Shown here: positions 5,120 to 5,328 of the stretch, piece after piece
How positions within the stretch are numbered: position 1 is the stretch's first letter
Layout of the letters: every line of letters begins with the position of its first letter
Translations under genes and position numbers: made by a program
Source of the DNA: an uncultured Lactobacillus sp.
GTDB taxonomy: Bacteria; Bacillota; Bacilli; Lactobacillales; Lactobacillaceae
Assembly (NCBI GenBank): GCA_937874185.1
Contig: CALNAK010000043.1
Coordinates: 1-5,328 of the forward strand
Length of the DNA: 5,328 bases
Reading direction: 5' to 3'
The notes under the pieces: model-generated
Database searches by the model: none
Told to the model about the DNA's origin: nothing
What the model saw: the letters and a program-made list of their open reading frames with translations, nothing else

Positions 5120-5328
5120 TTATTCTTGGACTTCAAAGTCTGGTAATTCATCAATCAATTCAAGTGTTCGCATACTTACTGTAATAACAGATAATAAAAG
5201 GTTTAAAATATATTTAGGATCATCACTAAATTCGTTAGGATCATCAATGATACCTGACTTCTTATCTATTTTGACTTGATATTGATCAATAATCCATTCA
5301 ATAGCAGGACGACCATTTACAACGTAAT
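5120..5328 (-). CDS. C-terminus of a type ISP restriction-modification enzyme (partial)
   Basis: The last 68 codons and TAA of a minus-strand gene that begins beyond the right edge. The visible tail starts YVVNGRPAIEWIIDQYQVK, continues IDKKSGIIDDPNEF, and then DDPKYILNLLLSVITVSMRT before an acidic end (LPDFEVQE). The NG-x-x-A-I-E-W-x-x-D-x-Y-Q-V-K...SGI-x-x-D-P-N pattern is the C-terminal specificity-domain ending of single-chain type ISP enzymes (LlaGI/LlaBIII), and of related large helicase/methyltransferase proteins. Such enzymes join nuclease, helicase, methyltransferase and target recognition in about 1,500-1,600 residues and defend against phage. The helicase and methylase parts are not in view, so a related DEAD/DEAH-box restriction helicase remains possible. 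It ends just before two hairpins, the second a strong terminator. Confidence 0.7.
   Translation of the reverse strand, partial: YVVNGRPAIEWIIDQYQVKIDKKSGIIDDPNEFSDDPKYILNLLLSVITVSMRTLELIDELPDFEVQE

Overview
The window looks like chromosomal DNA of a low-GC member of the Lactobacillaceae. The evidence is AT-rich coding sequence, strong AAGGAG ribosome binding sites, Gram-positive cre sites, a LacI/ScrR-type regulator and an ISL3-type transposase. A Companilactobacillus-like host is possible, but the sequence alone does not fix the genus.

Layout. Positions 1-200 hold the 3' end of an unrecognised plus-strand gene or gene remnant, which meets a sucrose locus at a shared bidirectional terminator (200-233). 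Positions 239-4003 are three minus-strand genes, read from right to left. The first is a LacI-family regulator (scrR-like, 3026-4003). The second is a LacY/CscB-type sugar:proton symporter (1677-2909). The third is a GH32 sucrose hydrolase (239-1666). Two start sites are moved inward from the longest reading frames, to 1666 and 4003, on ribosome-binding-site evidence. The 116-bp gap before the symporter holds a near-consensus promoter. One palindromic AACCGGTT operator overlaps its -35 and another lies downstream, with centres 74 bp apart. A perfect cre match overlaps the -10.

Upstream of scrR, pointing the other way, are a possible promoter, a cre-like site, a ribosome binding site and the first seven codons of what looks like a ROK fructokinase (scrK). 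This gene is cut off at about 4207 by a decayed ISL3-family insertion sequence (about 4208-4856). The transposase survives only as three pieces in different frames with an internal deletion. Next comes a 50% GC block of unknown origin (about 4857-4990). The window ends with the C-terminus of a minus-strand gene (5120-5328) that resembles the C-terminal domain of type ISP restriction-modification enzymes, followed by an imperfect hairpin and a very strong terminator.

How it works together. Sucrose or a related beta-fructoside would enter unphosphorylated by proton symport and be split in the cytoplasm to glucose and fructose. The locus is shut off by its LacI repressor without substrate and by CcpA when better sugars are present. 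The gene that would phosphorylate the fructose appears to have been destroyed here, so that step would need a kinase encoded elsewhere. I see no clearly new biological system. The least explained items are the GC-rich block and the scrK/IS junction.
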